A stretch of DNA of 64,000 nucleotides from Paenibacillus sp. PCH8. GTDB taxonomy: Bacteria; Bacillota; Bacilli; Paenibacillales; Paenibacillaceae. Under the pieces are notes generated by a model, which did not search any database, was not told where the DNA came from, and saw only the letters and a program-made list of their open reading frames with translations. Both the position numbers and the translations under genes were made by a program. Shown here one piece after another: positions 8,705 to 17,055 of the stretch (positions within the stretch are counted from its first letter, which is position 1; every line of letters begins with the position of its first letter). The DNA lies in the NCBI RefSeq assembly GCF_002968835.1, contig NZ_PKQK01000003.1, positions 682,001-746,000 on the forward strand, in the 5' to 3' direction.

Positions 8705-9574
8705 ATGAGCACTTCCAAAACCTGGGTTCAAGTCAAACTGGTTCTGCCCATCTTGTTGGGTACTGCCTTATATGCCTTCGGGCTCCTGTATTTCATTATC
8801 CCCAACCAGCTTATGGAAGGTGGCCTCACCGGGGTTACGTTGTTGATTAATTATGCATTCGGGATCTCACCTTCACTCACCACCCTGATTCTTAACATTC
8901 CCCTTTTTCTGATTGGACTCAAAATTTTGGGCAGCAGACAGATGATCTACACCGGGATCGGTATTGGAGCATTAACCGTGTTTCTGTGGTTGTTCGAAAA
9001 ATGGATTCATCTGGGATGGATTAAACCCTTACATACCGAGAATGATCTATTGCTTGCAGCACTATATGCAGGTGTTACCTTGGGTGCTGGCCTTGGTATC
9101 GTATTTCGCTGGGGTGGAACGACGGGCGGATCGGACATTATTGCTCGTATTCTCAATCGCAAGTATGGTTGGAGTATGGGCCGAGTTTTGCTGGGCATCG
9201 ATTTCATTATTATTGGTCTCTCTCTCATCTACATCCCCAAAGAGAAAATCCTGTATACACTGGTGGCTGTATTTATTGCCTCCAAAGTCATCGACTTTAT
9301 TCAGGAAGGTGCATATTCTGCACGAGCATTCATGATTATCAGTGACCATGCACCCGAGATTGCAGAGCAGATTACAAGGGATATGGATCGCGGCGTTACC
9401 CTCATTCCAGCCATTGGAGCCTATTCCAAGCAGGCCAAGCATATGGCCTACTGCGTGATCTCCAGGCAAGAGTTCAGGCGATTGCAAACCATTGTACGTT
9501 CCATTGATCCGAGGGCTTTTGTCATCATAAGTGATGTTCACGATGTGCATGGAGAAGGTTTCAAAGAGAGTTAA
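8705..9574 (+). CDS. ypjC: YitT family membrane protein (YpjC-like)
   Basis: Integral membrane protein with about five to six hydrophobic segments in the first 200 residues (DUF161/YitT domain; conserved GGLTGVTLLINY and FRWGGTTGGSDIIARI) and a C-terminal soluble DUF2179 domain (SARAFMIISDHAPEIAEQI onward). Family function is not settled. I use the ATG at 8705, just after AGAGAGGGA, rather than the ATG 13 codons upstream; length 289 residues. It is divergent from ypjD and convergent with ypjB; B. subtilis ypjC occupies the same locus. Confidence 0.9.
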   Translation: MSTSKTWVQVKLVLPILLGTALYAFGLLYFIIPNQLMEGGLTGVTLLINYAFGISPSLTTLILNIPLFLIGLKILGSRQMIYTGIGIGALTVFLWLFEKWIHLGWIKPLHTENDLLLAALYAGVTLGAGLGIVFRWGGTTGGSDIIARILNRKYGWSMGRVLLGIDFIIIGLSLIYIPKEKILYTLVAVFIASKVIDFIQEGAYSARAFMIISDHAPEIAEQITRDMDRGVTLIPAIGAYSKQAKHMAYCVISRQEFRRLQTIVRSIDPRAFVIISDVHDVHGEGFKES

Positions 9575-9598
9575 CGCATGTACACTGAACACAGATTA

Positions 9599-9665
9599 TA
9601 AAAAAACCTCTTTCCACATAAATAGCCGGTATACAGGCTCTATGTGTGGGTAGAGGTCTTTTTAT
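9599..9665. terminator. Bidirectional terminator between ypjC and ypjB
   Basis: AAAAAACCTCT and AGAGGTCTTTTT pair at the base, with CCACATA/TATGTGTGG further in. Both strands end in a T run, so it can serve both convergent genes. Confidence 0.85.
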
Positions 9666-9687
9666 ATACGATCAGGTTCATAATGCA

Positions 9688-10557
9688 TTACCGTCGAAAA
9701 GGAAAAACGCCATGCTGCTGCGCACGATATTTACGATACCCGGCATAACCCAGTGTGGCCACAATGGCCGAACTGATGAGCAACCCGGCTGCCCTTCGAT
9801 CAGGCCCCTGCACAAACGGTACAAAAGCACTCTCGTCCTTCTCGCGACCAAACAACTGATTCACCAATTCCTCCCCATGGCCCACCATGCTCTTTAATTG
9901 AACGAGATCAGGCTTCTTGGCCGTTGTAAGCCCCTTGGTATGAGATAACCAAGCGTCCACCTGCGCAATCACATATGGCTCATGGCGAATCATTGCAGCA
10001 GGGCGAATCGTCTCATAATGCTCTTCAAGAACAGCGTAGCGGTTCACCAGTATGGTTGCAGTTTGCCCCTGATTTGTAGCAGCGGATAAAGCATCCAGAT
10101 CGTTTTTTACGATTTTATAATACTGAAGCCATAAAGGCTTGGTCGGATTCGCGAGACTATCTGCTGCAAGTCTGAGTTTGGCAGTAGCTTGCTGGAGTGA
10201 GTCATCGTCATGTTTCACCTTAACAACTGCTTCTTTCACTTCAACTACGGTTTCGGACAAGGCATGAATGCCCTCGACTGTCGTTTGTCCCTGAAAGGAG
10301 ATGTGCTCCAGACTCTTACTTATGCGCAGAATGCTTCCTCGCACTTCCTCCATATCGTTCTCAAGCGCCTGACGATACAGCAAGGCTGCTTCTTCATTCA
10401 ATTGTGCAATTGAATTGCTTGTAGACACGTGCTGGTCTGTATTCGAATTCAATCCTTCACTTTGCGCGGATACACGATATGATAAGTTCGTCCAAAGCAG
10501 CAGAGCCATGAACAATACCACTAATAATCTGGTCTTGATCCTAAACGTTCTCTTCAT
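9688..10557 (-). CDS. ypjB: Sporulation protein YpjB
   Basis: YpjB family, linked to sporulation in Bacillus but of unknown mechanism. An N-terminal hydrophobic segment (LLVVLFMALLLWTNL, residues ~9-23) acts as signal or anchor, a long helical extracytoplasmic region follows, and a second hydrophobic segment (AAGLLISSAIVATLGYAGY) near the C-terminus is followed by basic residues. The protein would face outside with C-terminal anchoring. GGGAGGG six bases before the ATG at 10555-10557 fixes the start; 289 residues. Paired with ypjA as in B. subtilis. Confidence 0.88.
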   Translation of the reverse strand: MKRTFRIKTRLLVVLFMALLLWTNLSYRVSAQSEGLNSNTDQHVSTSNSIAQLNEEAALLYRQALENDMEEVRGSILRISKSLEHISFQGQTTVEGIHALSETVVEVKEAVVKVKHDDDSLQQATAKLRLAADSLANPTKPLWLQYYKIVKNDLDALSAATNQGQTATILVNRYAVLEEHYETIRPAAMIRHEPYVIAQVDAWLSHTKGLTTAKKPDLVQLKSMVGHGEELVNQLFGREKDESAFVPFVQGPDRRAAGLLISSAIVATLGYAGYRKYRAQQHGVFPFRR

Positions 10558-10623
10558 GGACATCCCTCCCACCATCAATGTATGGCAGAGTGAAGTCCCT
10601 TAGAACAAGCTCAAGATATGATA

Positions 10624-11253
10624 TTAGTTCCTTTTTGCTTGTCTCAATGTAAGCCATGCACACAGAATACTCACCAGCGTAAGCCCGAATGTGAAATTAC
10701 GCACACCATTGATATGACTATATAGGGAACCGGGTAACCAGGGGTAGATACCATATGTATAATCCATCGTATCATTCAACAGCGTCCAAAGACCTGCAAC
10801 TGCAAGACTAGCCCAACGGAAGCCGAAGAACCGCACATAGATTAGAGCTTCAATCGCCATCGCACTATGCGAGGCAATCAACATCCAGTCTTGCCAGTGC
10901 TGTGCACCGCCTTGCATCCAGCCAGCGAAAATAATGGATACGGCCCACACACCGTATTTCACAGATGTGACCACTGCAAGTGCCTGAATCACATGTCCAA
11001 TCCGTTTAATAATGATAGATCGTGGTGGGTATAACACCCATAACAATGCTAACGTAAAAAACAAACTTGCCGTTGGACTATCTGGCACAAATACGATCTG
11101 CCAAACGGGCTGCTCAGCTAGCGTCATCTTCATTTGATCTCCGTACCAGATGTAACCGTATACGGTTCCTACCGCATTACACCAAAACAAAAGCCACAGG
11201 AAATACCGATTGGTCAGAAATTCCCTACTCCAGAAAAACGATAAAGCCACCAT
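10624..11253 (-). CDS. ypjA: DUF1405 membrane protein YpjA
   Basis: Multi-spanning membrane protein of 209 residues with around six hydrophobic helices and conserved Trp/Tyr-rich loops. It matches the YpjA/DUF1405 family in length, hydrophobic pattern and position directly after qcrC and before ypjB. Function unknown; the conserved location next to the bc complex suggests a respiratory or membrane role, which is inference. I prefer the ATG at 11251-11253, after AAGGAAGGGG, over one seven codons upstream. Confidence 0.85.
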   Translation of the reverse strand: MVALSFFWSREFLTNRYFLWLLFWCNAVGTVYGYIWYGDQMKMTLAEQPVWQIVFVPDSPTASLFFTLALLWVLYPPRSIIIKRIGHVIQALAVVTSVKYGVWAVSIIFAGWMQGGAQHWQDWMLIASHSAMAIEALIYVRFFGFRWASLAVAGLWTLLNDTMDYTYGIYPWLPGSLYSHINGVRNFTFGLTLVSILCAWLTLRQAKRN

Positions 11254-11310
11254 GCCCGCCCCTTCCTTCATCACATGTTATGCATATTACTGTGTTGTCC
11301 AAAAAACACT

Positions 11311-11345
11311 TCAAAAAACCTGACCGCATAAACGATCAGGTTTCA
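11311..11345 (-). terminator. Terminator after qcrC
   Basis: Minus strand AACCTGATCG and CGGTCAGGTT form a ten-pair stem (one wobble) around TTTATG, followed by TTTTTT. Ends the qcrABC transcript before ypjA. Confidence 0.85.
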
Positions 11346-11360
11346 TTGGCTATTTCGATT

Positions 11361-12245
11361 TTACTGTTCTACCTTCTGTTTCGCAAGCCATTCGGCCAGA
11401 TGATTAATCTCTTCATCCGTGACGCCTTTGGCAATAGCATTATCGTACTGAGGAGGCATTACGTTGTAACCCTCTTTAATAATGGTCAGAATCTCTTCCT
11501 GGCTGTGTTTGTCACCTACGCCTCGAAGTGAAGGTCCACTTGCTCCCTTCATATCAGCCGCATGGCAACCAATACAACCGGCCTTCTTGTACGTTTCCAT
11601 TGCAGGGTCATCCTTTTCCACGATTGCAACTTCTTGCTTTTGCCCTGGCGCATTGGAAACTGGTGGAAGCCCCTGTTCACGCCTCTCCAACGCCTCTTCT
11701 TCACGTTGAATATGTTCAGGCTTCTGACCACTTGCTTCCAACTCATGCTCGTAGTGCGTCCAAGCTACATTTGTCAGATAAATAACAGAAATGACCGACA
11801 GAAGCATCAGGGATGAAGCAATCGGACGTTTGTAGAAACGCCTCTCCTTGCCCGTGTCCAGAAATGGTGCCAACAGCAAAGCGCCAAAGGCAATCCCGCT
11901 GACCCCGAGCACCCCCAGCAGGACGTAATCACCTGATGCGTAAGGATACTTCAGATACTGATACAGAAAAAGGAAGTACCAGTCCGGCATGGGAATAACG
12001 GATGCGCTCGGATTGGCCGGATAACCCAAGGGTGCAGGTTCTGAGATCGTTAGCACCAGGATCCCCACCAATACAACGACACCAACCATCCATTCTTTCA
12101 GCAGGAAGTTGGGAATAAAAGCTTCTGACTTGCCAGGATACGCCGTGTAATCAGGCGGAGTAATAAATCCCGCCCCTTTACGAACGCGTGAATCACCGAC
12201 AAAGATAACCTTTTCCTCATCATCCTTCTTGTGTCCATGAGCCAT
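11361..12245 (-). CDS. qcrC: Menaquinol:cytochrome c reductase, cytochrome b/c subunit
   Basis: Fusion subunit of the bc complex: the first ~170 residues resemble subunit IV of b6f complexes (three membrane helices, with PDWYFLFLYQYLKYP near 85), and the last ~90 form a cytochrome c domain with the haem site CIGCH near residue 225 and an axial Met in VMPPQYD. It passes electrons from menaquinol oxidation to small c-type cytochromes outside the membrane. Third gene of qcrABC, 21 bases after qcrB, with a terminator after it. Confidence 0.95.
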   Translation of the reverse strand: MAHGHKKDDEEKVIFVGDSRVRKGAGFITPPDYTAYPGKSEAFIPNFLLKEWMVGVVVLVGILVLTISEPAPLGYPANPSASVIPMPDWYFLFLYQYLKYPYASGDYVLLGVLGVSGIAFGALLLAPFLDTGKERRFYKRPIASSLMLLSVISVIYLTNVAWTHYEHELEASGQKPEHIQREEEALERREQGLPPVSNAPGQKQEVAIVEKDDPAMETYKKAGCIGCHAADMKGASGPSLRGVGDKHSQEEILTIIKEGYNVMPPQYDNAIAKGVTDEEINHLAEWLAKQKVEQ

Positions 12246-12266
12246 TGCGATTCCTCCCTTCTCAGT

Positions 12267-12938
12267 TTATAGTGGTCCCGAAATGCCCTGTTTGCGGATC
12301 ATGATGAAGTGTCCGACCAGAAGCACCAGAAGCACCGCGGGGAGGAAGAATACATGCAGGGCAAAGAATCGGGTTAGTGTCTGTGCACCAACGATGGTAC
12401 CGCCTTGCAGGAATTCTTTGATAATGGGTCCGAGCCAAGGGACCGTATTGGCGATTTCCAGTGTAACTTTTGTTGCAAAATAGGCTTTGTTATCCCATGG
12501 CAGCAAGTACCCTGTCAGCCCCAGACCTAGCATAACGAAAAAGATAAGCATGCCCACAACCCAGTTCATTTCGCGCGGTGCTTTGTAAGAGCCTGTAAAG
12601 AACACACGCATCGTATGTAAGAACATCATTACGATAACCAGACTGGCTCCCCAGTGGTGCATACCACGCACAATTTGACCGAAAGCTACTTTGGTCTGCA
12701 GATACTCCACACTCGCGTATGCATTGATAATATCAGGTACATAATACATGGTCAGGAACATGCCTGACAGAATCTGAATAACAGTGATAAAGAACGTCAA
12801 TCCACCAAAGCAGTACACGAATGCGGAAAAGTGATGAGCCGGATTTACATGCTCTGGTACTTCATGATCCGCAACGTCCCTCCAGATTGGCGTGATATCG
12901 AGACGCTCGTCAATCCAGTCATAGACATTTTTAAACAT
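12267..12938 (-). CDS. qcrB: Menaquinol:cytochrome c reductase, cytochrome b subunit
   Basis: Cytochrome b6-type membrane subunit carrying the b haems and quinone sites. Four transmembrane helices; haem-ligating histidines lie in RGMHHWGASLVIVMMFLHTMR near 90 and ALHVFFLPAVLLVLLVGHF near 195. The 223-residue length is that of split b6 proteins. It starts with MFKNVYDWIDERLDI as in Bacillus QcrB. It lies between qcrA and qcrC with short gaps. Confidence 0.96.
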   Translation of the reverse strand: MFKNVYDWIDERLDITPIWRDVADHEVPEHVNPAHHFSAFVYCFGGLTFFITVIQILSGMFLTMYYVPDIINAYASVEYLQTKVAFGQIVRGMHHWGASLVIVMMFLHTMRVFFTGSYKAPREMNWVVGMLIFFVMLGLGLTGYLLPWDNKAYFATKVTLEIANTVPWLGPIIKEFLQGGTIVGAQTLTRFFALHVFFLPAVLLVLLVGHFIMIRKQGISGPL

Positions 12939-12953
12939 CTGCGTTCACGCCTC

Positions 12954-13496
12954 CTAATTCACTCGGGTGTTCGGAACAATGTCGCCCAGATATACCCAAC
13001 CCTGCTCTTCCTTAACTACGTACTCATCCAGCGGTTTGGGGGCTACGGCAAGATTTTTCCCTTCCTTGTCATAGTGCGCGCCGTGGCAGGGACAATGATA
13101 CTCGTTAGGGTATTGTTTATCGCTATTCCAGCCTACTGTACACCCTAAATGCTTACAGATAGGTGAGAGCGCATAAATTTTCCCCTGCTCGTCTTTGCGA
13201 ATCCATGCTACCAACGATGCATTACTCAGATACCAACCATCCTGTTGTTGAAGTTCAAAGGTGAATTCTTGAGGTTCATTCGTAATTTTACTGATCTCAG
13301 CTACTTTGACAGAGGTGCCTTCTCCCTTGTGCTGCAAAATCGGGTCCACCGCAAAACGGACCATGGGTAGAATCGCACCGGCGGCCATATAGGCTGTAGC
13401 TCCACCAAGCGTGTAAGTCAAAAACTGCCTGCGTGACATTTCCATCCTGCTTGGCAATTTAATCGAGGCTTCGTGCTGGTCATGCTCACTGCTCAT
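12954..13496 (-). CDS. qcrA: Menaquinol:cytochrome c reductase, Rieske iron-sulfur subunit
   Basis: Rieske protein that takes the first electron from menaquinol. A twin-arginine-type N-terminus (SRRQFLTYTLGG near residue 22) precedes one membrane helix. The [2Fe-2S] ligands appear as CKHLGC and CPCHGAHYD, the standard C-x-H and C-x2-H pairs with the disulfide cysteines. 180 residues. First gene of the qcr operon; a good promoter lies at 13579-13607. Confidence 0.96.
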   Translation of the reverse strand: MSSEHDQHEASIKLPSRMEMSRRQFLTYTLGGATAYMAAGAILPMVRFAVDPILQHKGEGTSVKVAEISKITNEPQEFTFELQQQDGWYLSNASLVAWIRKDEQGKIYALSPICKHLGCTVGWNSDKQYPNEYHCPCHGAHYDKEGKNLAVAPKPLDEYVVKEEQGWVYLGDIVPNTRVN

Positions 13497-13578
13497 ACTG
13501 TCTCCACCCCCCTTTTTCAGCCAACTCTCTCAATCGTTTTCATTATCAGAAATTCCACGACTTACTAGAACATACATA

Positions 13579-13607
13579 ATCATATAGTAGCCCTAGAACA
13601 CCGTCAA
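13579..13607 (-). promoter_or_regulatory. SigA-type promoter of qcrABC
   Basis: On the minus strand TTGACG, a 17-base spacer and TATGAT, about 80 bases upstream of the qcrA start. Close to consensus. Confidence 0.75.
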
Positions 13608-13636
13608 GAATTTGTCACACATTTTTAAGGTTCAAT

Positions 13637-13650
13637 TGTAAGCGTTATTA
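13637..13650 (+). promoter_or_regulatory. Possible cre (CcpA) site upstream of the qcr promoter
   Basis: TGTAAGCGTTATTA differs from the cre consensus TGWAANCGNTNWCA at one position. It lies 30 bases upstream of the qcrABC -35 element, where a site would more often activate than block. A one-mismatch hit can occur by chance. Confidence 0.3.
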
Positions 13651-13689
13651 AAAAAGTGTTGTAATTTTGTCACATTTAGATCAAAAACC

Positions 13690-14112
13690 TCATTTTTTCC
13701 ACAACTCTCGTATTTTCTCCCCGACATATCTCGCAAGTCCTTCTTCTCCGATCTCACGGGTTAACGCTGATCGACTCAACACCAGATCAGCAGATGAAAT
13801 TTTCGCTCCGCCGAATTCACCATCAGATGACATAATAACCACATATTTGAAACCAGAGGATTTGAGCTGTTCGGACAAGGAATTTAATGTCATTGACATT
13901 TCTGAATGAGCATAATGAAAGGCTGGATACGTCATGATTCTTCCTTTGAAAGGTATTTCGACCAGATCCAGAAAATCTCTCAGCCGCTCCAGTGCCTCGG
14001 TAGCTTCAACTGGCGACTGATTACCGCTAAGAGCCGTATATGGTATAAGGCATGTATCCAGATAGAGTTGCAGTTCAGCCCAGCTGTCTTGATTCATCTC
14101 ACTGAATTTCAA
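13690..14112 (-). CDS. ypiF: DUF2487 protein YpiF
   Basis: Soluble protein of 140 residues matching the YpiF (DUF2487) family, found directly upstream of qcrA in B. subtilis. Function unknown. I chose the TTG at 14110-14112 (start KFSEMNQDSW) because AAAGGGGAT lies about ten bases before it; an in-frame ATG 17 codons further upstream has no ribosome site. No membrane segment is seen. A separate short gap leads to the qcr promoter, so it may be transcribed separately from qcrABC. Confidence 0.82.
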   Translation of the reverse strand: MKFSEMNQDSWAELQLYLDTCLIPYTALSGNQSPVEATEALERLRDFLDLVEIPFKGRIMTYPAFHYAHSEMSMTLNSLSEQLKSSGFKYVVIMSSDGEFGGAKISSADLVLSRSALTREIGEEGLARYVGEKIRELWKK

Positions 14113-14263
14113 TTCCCTATATCCCCTTTCTATCCATTTTATTCCCATATTATATATGAGCATATGTTATAAAGCTAGACATTCATTTCAAAATCACGCA
14201 TATCAAAAAGGAAACACGCATCAGCGCATTCCCTTTTATCTTAGAAAAGAAGTTTAGTACCCA

Positions 14264-14443
14264 TCAGTTTATGGTCCTCAGTTCATCCGTCAGACTCCGG
14301 AAAGCTACTTCGTCTCCGGTAGCTAACGCTTTATCGATTTCCAAATAGAGTTTCTCGCTGCGCTGTTTGCGAAGCGCTTCGTCCCACACCATCTCAGCTG
14401 CCAGCCCCAACATGACTTCATACGTAACTTTCATTTTATCCAA
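14264..14443 (-). CDS. Small IDEAL-domain protein
   Basis: A 59-residue protein starting at TTG (14441-14443), eight bases after GGAGGTG; the in-frame ATG three codons later is too far from that site. The region AEMVWDEALRKQRSEK...IDKALATGDEVAFRSLTDEL resembles the IDEAL domain, a short helical module that in B. subtilis forms the C-terminus of YpiB, encoded at this locus next to ypiF. Here the module stands alone without the UPF0302 part. Function unknown; likely a protein-protein contact module. Confidence 0.75.
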   Translation of the reverse strand: MDKMKVTYEVMLGLAAEMVWDEALRKQRSEKLYLEIDKALATGDEVAFRSLTDELRTIN

Positions 14444-14467
14444 TAGGATGCACCTCCAAAAACGGAT

Positions 14468-14974
14468 TTAAGAGCTCCTATATTCTTTTCCTTTGGTAAC
14501 ATAACCCAGTGAAGTTCTGGACATCCGATCCAGATCGGCATCTGTCAGCTCACGAATCACTTTGGCAGGTGTCCCCAAAGCCAGAGTATAGGGCGGAATT
14601 TTGCTATTTTCAGTAACTACGGAACCGGCCCCGATCAGCGTATATTCGCCAATGTCGGCTCCATTAAGCAGGATGGCTCCCATTCCGATTAATGAACCTG
14701 TTCCAATACGACAACCATGAATGATCGCTGAATGCCCTACTGAAACATCGTCTCCCATAATTAATGGTTGGTCTGTATTGACATGCCCAACAGCATTGTC
14801 TTGGATATTACAGCGTTGTCCAATAATAATAGGTGCCAAATCGCCTCGTAATACAGCATTGAACCAGACGGAAGAGTCTTCTCCCATTCTCAGATCACCA
14901 ATCAATTTTGCTCCCTCAGCCATATATACCGAAGGGTGTAGCTGTGGTTGTAGACCTTTGTACGGAATTATCAT
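14468..14974 (-). CDS. Gamma-class carbonic anhydrase-like hexapeptide-repeat protein
   Basis: Left-handed beta-helix protein of 168 residues, with hexapeptide repeats from about residue 18 to 130 and a C-terminal helix (ELTDADLDRM). The three histidines expected to bind zinc at the trimer interface are present: NAVGHVN near 61-66 and VGHSAIIHG near 79-87. It resembles YtoA/YrdA-type proteins, for which carbonic anhydrase activity is often not demonstrated. Start follows AAGGAG with an eight-base gap. It sits just upstream of the IDEAL protein. Confidence 0.88.
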   Translation of the reverse strand: MIIPYKGLQPQLHPSVYMAEGAKLIGDLRMGEDSSVWFNAVLRGDLAPIIIGQRCNIQDNAVGHVNTDQPLIMGDDVSVGHSAIIHGCRIGTGSLIGMGAILLNGADIGEYTLIGAGSVVTENSKIPPYTLALGTPAKVIRELTDADLDRMSRTSLGYVTKGKEYRSS

Positions 14975-15018
14975 TCATATCACTCCTTAATTTGGGAGTG
15001 ATTTTAGCAACTTGTCCT

Positions 15019-16137
15019 TTACTTGTCAAACATAATAGGTTTAATTTCTCCTGAGATCGAACGACAGGATGCAGCAAGACGCGAACCCCAAGCTGTCATT
15101 TGTACTGTCCGGCCTTCTTCATGCTCCCCTATGCGAACCATACCAAGGTGCAACATCATTTTAATGATTCGGTTATCATAAATGGCTTCTGCCGTATCAT
15201 AATAAAACGGCTGAATGAATGGGCCGATCTGACGAAACAGCGACTCGACGGTTGACCATTCAGAGGCACATTCACCTGTCCAGTACACAATAGAAGACAG
15301 ATTCGGAATAGCACCTTTATACAATCTTAACCAAAACCTGAATAGCTGTATCATTTCGGCTGTTTTCTCAGCCCCCAGCTTCTCTTCTCCAGATGATGAT
15401 AACTTCAGCATGCCTTGCTCCTCACGGACCAGACGATGATGAAACGCATAGTCGTATACCAGAGCGAAACGATCCGGGTAATCCTTAAATGAACGTCCAT
15501 ATCCGAATCTCCATCCAGCTTTGCCTACCAATTCTTCACTAATATGCAGATGATCCATAATTTGTTGTTGAGAGCGACGGTACATCATGCCTTCGGCGTT
15601 AAGGGCAATTTCATACTGCTGGACAAACTGCAGGAACAACTTGAGATCATCCGCTAACAGATGGTACTCATCCCGATACATAGGCGGTTCCGTCGTTTTG
15701 GTAATACCTGCCCGCAAATGTGTGGATAACACATCCCTGAATCTCAATTTCAGATCCTGTGGCACCTGATACAGATATCGGGTCTGCTGCGTGGTCCCAT
15801 TGAACAACCATCCACTCTTATTAAAGCGTACGATGAGATCACGTGGACTGACGCCAGCCTCACTCTCCTTTTTGTCCATCGATTGACGGGCTATGGCAAC
15901 GAGTTCTTCCATACCATAGTACTTCCGAGGATCAAACAATACATTGTTCAAAAAGCGCTGATCTGCTTGATTCAGTTGACGTACCTGCTCCTCAAAAAAA
16001 GGTCTGCTACCCAATGTAGTGAGAATACTCTGGATGAGTTCGTGTTTGGAGTTAGGCTTGCATTCACATTGGTAATAGTCTGCTATTCGATTAAGCTGGC
16101 CAATATCGGCAAAAGTTAGCATATCCGCTAGATTCAT
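15019..16137 (-). CDS. Conserved hypothetical protein, 372 residues
   Basis: I do not recognise a named family. The protein is soluble, rich in Leu, Arg and Gln, and its helical pattern suggests winged-helix-like modules (e.g. IMDHLHISEELVGKAGW near 190, and a C-terminal part beginning AIYDNRIIKMMLHLGMV). The N-terminus, MLTFADIGQLNRIADYY followed by SKHELIQSIL, looks like a short helical domain. No signal peptide, membrane helix or catalytic motif. Start ATG follows GAGGCGA. Codon use looks like that of its neighbours. A DNA-binding role is only a guess. Confidence 0.7.
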   Translation of the reverse strand: MNLADMLTFADIGQLNRIADYYQCECKPNSKHELIQSILTTLGSRPFFEEQVRQLNQADQRFLNNVLFDPRKYYGMEELVAIARQSMDKKESEAGVSPRDLIVRFNKSGWLFNGTTQQTRYLYQVPQDLKLRFRDVLSTHLRAGITKTTEPPMYRDEYHLLADDLKLFLQFVQQYEIALNAEGMMYRRSQQQIMDHLHISEELVGKAGWRFGYGRSFKDYPDRFALVYDYAFHHRLVREEQGMLKLSSSGEEKLGAEKTAEMIQLFRFWLRLYKGAIPNLSSIVYWTGECASEWSTVESLFRQIGPFIQPFYYDTAEAIYDNRIIKMMLHLGMVRIGEHEEGRTVQMTAWGSRLAASCRSISGEIKPIMFDK

Positions 16138-16390
16138 GGGTCCATCGCCTCGCCCGTTTACTACTTCGGCTGCTGATTCGGGGCCTGAAATAGTTTGGTT
16201 TTGTAAATATCGTTGACGGAATCCCCATAATCTAAACCTGTTTTTGGAAATCTTTTATGTTGGAATCAATTTCATAATACCCTTAGTGAATTATGAAGTT
16301 GATTCGTTAACCATACTATGCCCCATGTTGGACAATCAGAAGAAAAATGAGAGGTTTGTAATCATATAGAACTTACTTGCCCATAAAACG

Positions 16391-16429
16391 CAAAAAAACA
16401 ACCCAAGTTGGATTACTTAGGTTGTTTCG
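16391..16429 (-). terminator. Terminator after the histidine phosphatase gene
   Basis: Minus strand AACAACCTAAGT pairs with ACTTGGGTTGTT, followed by seven T. The gene's stop codon lies within the hairpin. The remaining gap 16138-16390 holds nothing else I can name. Confidence 0.8.
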
Positions 16430-17017
16430 CTGTATCCAGAGACAAATGTCGTATGCAATTATATAAAAGTGGAATCCAGTCGTCATGTCCCTTTTCCAGG
16501 ATCGTCAGGGACAGATTTCCAATTCGTTCCGTATACCGATCTTTATACAAAACAGTTAACAGGTTGGCCAGAAATGCTCCATGAGATATAATAAGCACGT
16601 TTTGGTCCGGGTAGGCAGACCATAAATCTTCCAGAAACGTCAGTGCACGAACCTGGATATCAGCAATCTGTTCCTGACCCAAATCCAGAGCCTCCCAGGA
16701 TTCCCCCAGCGAGCAACCCGTTCTTCTGAAGTCAGACCTTCAATCTGACCAAAAGCCCTTTCTTTCAACCGTGCGTCCGGCTCAAGCATAGGTACATTCA
16801 ACAGTTTGGAGATAATCTCCCCTGTTTCCTGTGCCCGCGATAATCCACTTGTGATGATATAATCCCATTGGTATTCTTCGGTCAACAAACGTCTTCCCAG
16901 GCGTTCTGCCTGTTCACGACCCTCTCCATTTAGAGGTATATCGGTCTGGCCCTGAATACGGCCCGCCGCATTCCAGTCTGTAAGACCGTGACGAATAAGC
17001 CCAATTCGCACCTTCAT
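16413..17017 (-). pseudogene. Histidine phosphatase (phosphoglycerate mutase family), frameshifted
   Basis: Histidine phosphatase superfamily. The catalytic LIRHGLTDWN is at residues 7-16, ERAFGQIEG near 87 carries the conserved Glu, and IISHGAF near 150 carries the second catalytic His. The reading frame breaks at the C run 16703-16707: the upstream frame runs on as GNPGRLWIW, while the downstream frame reads GESWEALDLGQEQIADIQ. Adding one C there restores a normal protein of 201 residues. I read this as a missing base rather than decay because both halves are otherwise well conserved. Substrate could be a phosphosugar, phosphoglycerate or alpha-ribazole phosphate. Confidence 0.85.
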
Positions 17018-17055
17018 CCCTCATTTCTCCACACGGTGAACGAAAGGTTAATTAC

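Noticed and set aside
16703..16707. Programmed -1 ribosomal frameshifting in the histidine phosphatase gene
   Set aside because: No canonical X-XXY-YYZ slippery heptamer in the zero frame, and three unrelated genes in the window show the same single-C loss, so a sequence error is simpler.
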